From Pseudomonas violetae (lineage in GTDB: Bacteria > Pseudomonadota > Gammaproteobacteria > Pseudomonadales > Pseudomonadaceae): 64,000 nucleotides of DNA. The stretch covers positions 41,332 through 105,331 of the forward strand of contig NZ_JAKNRW010000018.1 in NCBI RefSeq assembly GCF_023072615.1. The letters are read 5' to 3'. The position numbers and the translations under genes were made by a program. This document shows, in pieces, positions 63,690 through 64,000 of this stretch. Every line of letters begins with the position of its first letter. Position 1 is the stretch's first letter. The notes under the pieces are model-generated. The model was given only the letters and a program-made list of their open reading frames with translations. It had not been told where the DNA came from and searched no databases.

Positions 63690-64000
63690 TCAGGCCAGGG
63701 CTTTGAGGGTCGCATCGATTTGCTGCAAAACCGTCGCCTCGCCCTTCTCGCCCCAATACAAGGTGATCATTTGCTGATCCGCTTCAACCTTGTACACATT
63801 GGCCGGCAATTTTTCGAAATGATTCAGCAACGCCTGATCCTCACAGACTTCCTGCCACTGATTAACCCAGACCCCCGGTGCTTTCTGCCAGTAACTCCAG
63901 CACGCCGGCTGCTTGCCGCGTCGTGGCCGATGGTACTGCGCGCACGGGCTCGGAGGCTCCTGGCTCAGCCAGTGCGGCCACTCCACGGGCGCCAACTGCA
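63690..64000 (-). CDS. Unknown protein, C-terminal part (partial)
   Basis: The frame is open across the window edge, so the start is missing. About 103 residues are visible. It has two cysteines early (SPCAQYHRP and ACWSYWQ) and a Trp-rich segment (YWQKAPGVWVNQWQEV), with a helical C-terminus ending QQIDATLKALA. I do not recognise the family. It is transcribed toward the inverted repeat at 63603-63670 and lies upstream of the fadBA region. Confidence 0.65.
   Translation of the reverse strand, partial: QLAPVEWPHWLSQEPPSPCAQYHRPRRGKQPACWSYWQKAPGVWVNQWQEVCEDQALLNHFEKLPANVYKVEADQQMITLYWGEKGEATVLQQIDATLKALA

Noticed and set aside
63463..63777. 104-codon plus-strand frame over the orphan terminator and inverted repeat
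   Set aside because: It runs through the terminator and repeat and into the opposite gene; unlikely to be translated.

Overview
The window is a chromosomal segment of a fluorescent Pseudomonas, probably of the P. fluorescens group. This rests on gene content and local order that match the genus: uvrB/aminotransferase/tRNA-Asn; dusA-tal-rssC-rssB-mlaA; queF-cupredoxin-copRS; lolCDE-PilZ-gdpD-sthA; gap/mfd; mtnP-nagZ-psrA-lexA-sulA; topA-DUF1653-fadA-fadB. GC-rich codon use and REP-type inverted repeats between genes agree. Names come from motifs and recalled synteny; no database search was made.

Layout. 1-5 kb: tail of an efflux permease, a perfect REP pair, uvrB, an aromatic aminotransferase, two small unknowns and tRNA-Asn. 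5-12.7 kb: a purine permease with a palindromic operator, arylamine N-acetyltransferase, a Gly-rich secreted peptide, a membrane-anchored diguanylate cyclase, a frameshifted gene and two L,D-transpeptidases. 12.8-20 kb: dusA, tal, the RssB/RssC-like switch, mlaA, a HAD-like protein without its nucleophile, a DUF4404 protein and queF. 20-22.8 kb: a copper-response module.

22.9-28.8 kb is the accessory core, a nuclease-bacteriocin (S-type pyocin) locus on the minus strand. In transcription order it holds: (i) an 856-residue bacteriocin with a degenerate nuclease-like domain followed by an intact HNH DNase domain; (ii) its Im-type immunity gene, overlapping by ATGA; (iii) a 32-codon stub of an Im-like leader joined, out of frame and exactly at a G8 tract, to an orphan nuclease tail; (iv) a DUF6392 gene, the likely partner of that tail; (v) a second Im gene; (vi) a 499-residue protein with a complete Im-like domain fused to a coiled-coil/Pyocin_S body but no killing domain. 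The start of (vi) and the stub in (iii) are near-identical direct repeats, and the flanking Im genes are paralogues. The arrangement looks like duplication and cassette exchange of toxin tips, and is the most novel part of the window.

29-36.3 kb: lolCDE (lipoprotein release), a PilZ protein, a glycerophosphodiesterase, soluble transhydrogenase and an ApbE-like flavin transferase. 36.4-42.4 kb: a tight four-gene operon (HlyD-like adaptor, periplasmic alpha/alpha-barrel protein, cellulose-synthase-like GT2 with a PilZ tail, outer-membrane efflux lipoprotein) that probably makes and exports an unidentified c-di-GMP-linked exopolysaccharide; it has a long leader with a sigma70-like promoter. 42.9-51.5 kb: gap, mfd, a CsiV-like protein and a SWIM/SNF2 helicase. 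51.6-63.1 kb: mtnP, nagZ, psrA with two operator boxes, lexA with two SOS boxes and sulA, small conserved genes, topA and the fadBA beta-oxidation complex. The end holds an orphan terminator, a 19-bp inverted repeat and a truncated unknown gene.

Themes: DNA damage (uvrB, mfd, lexA, sulA), cell envelope (L,D-transpeptidases, mlaA, lolCDE, nagZ), c-di-GMP signalling (a cyclase, two PilZ proteins) and interbacterial competition (the bacteriocin cluster).
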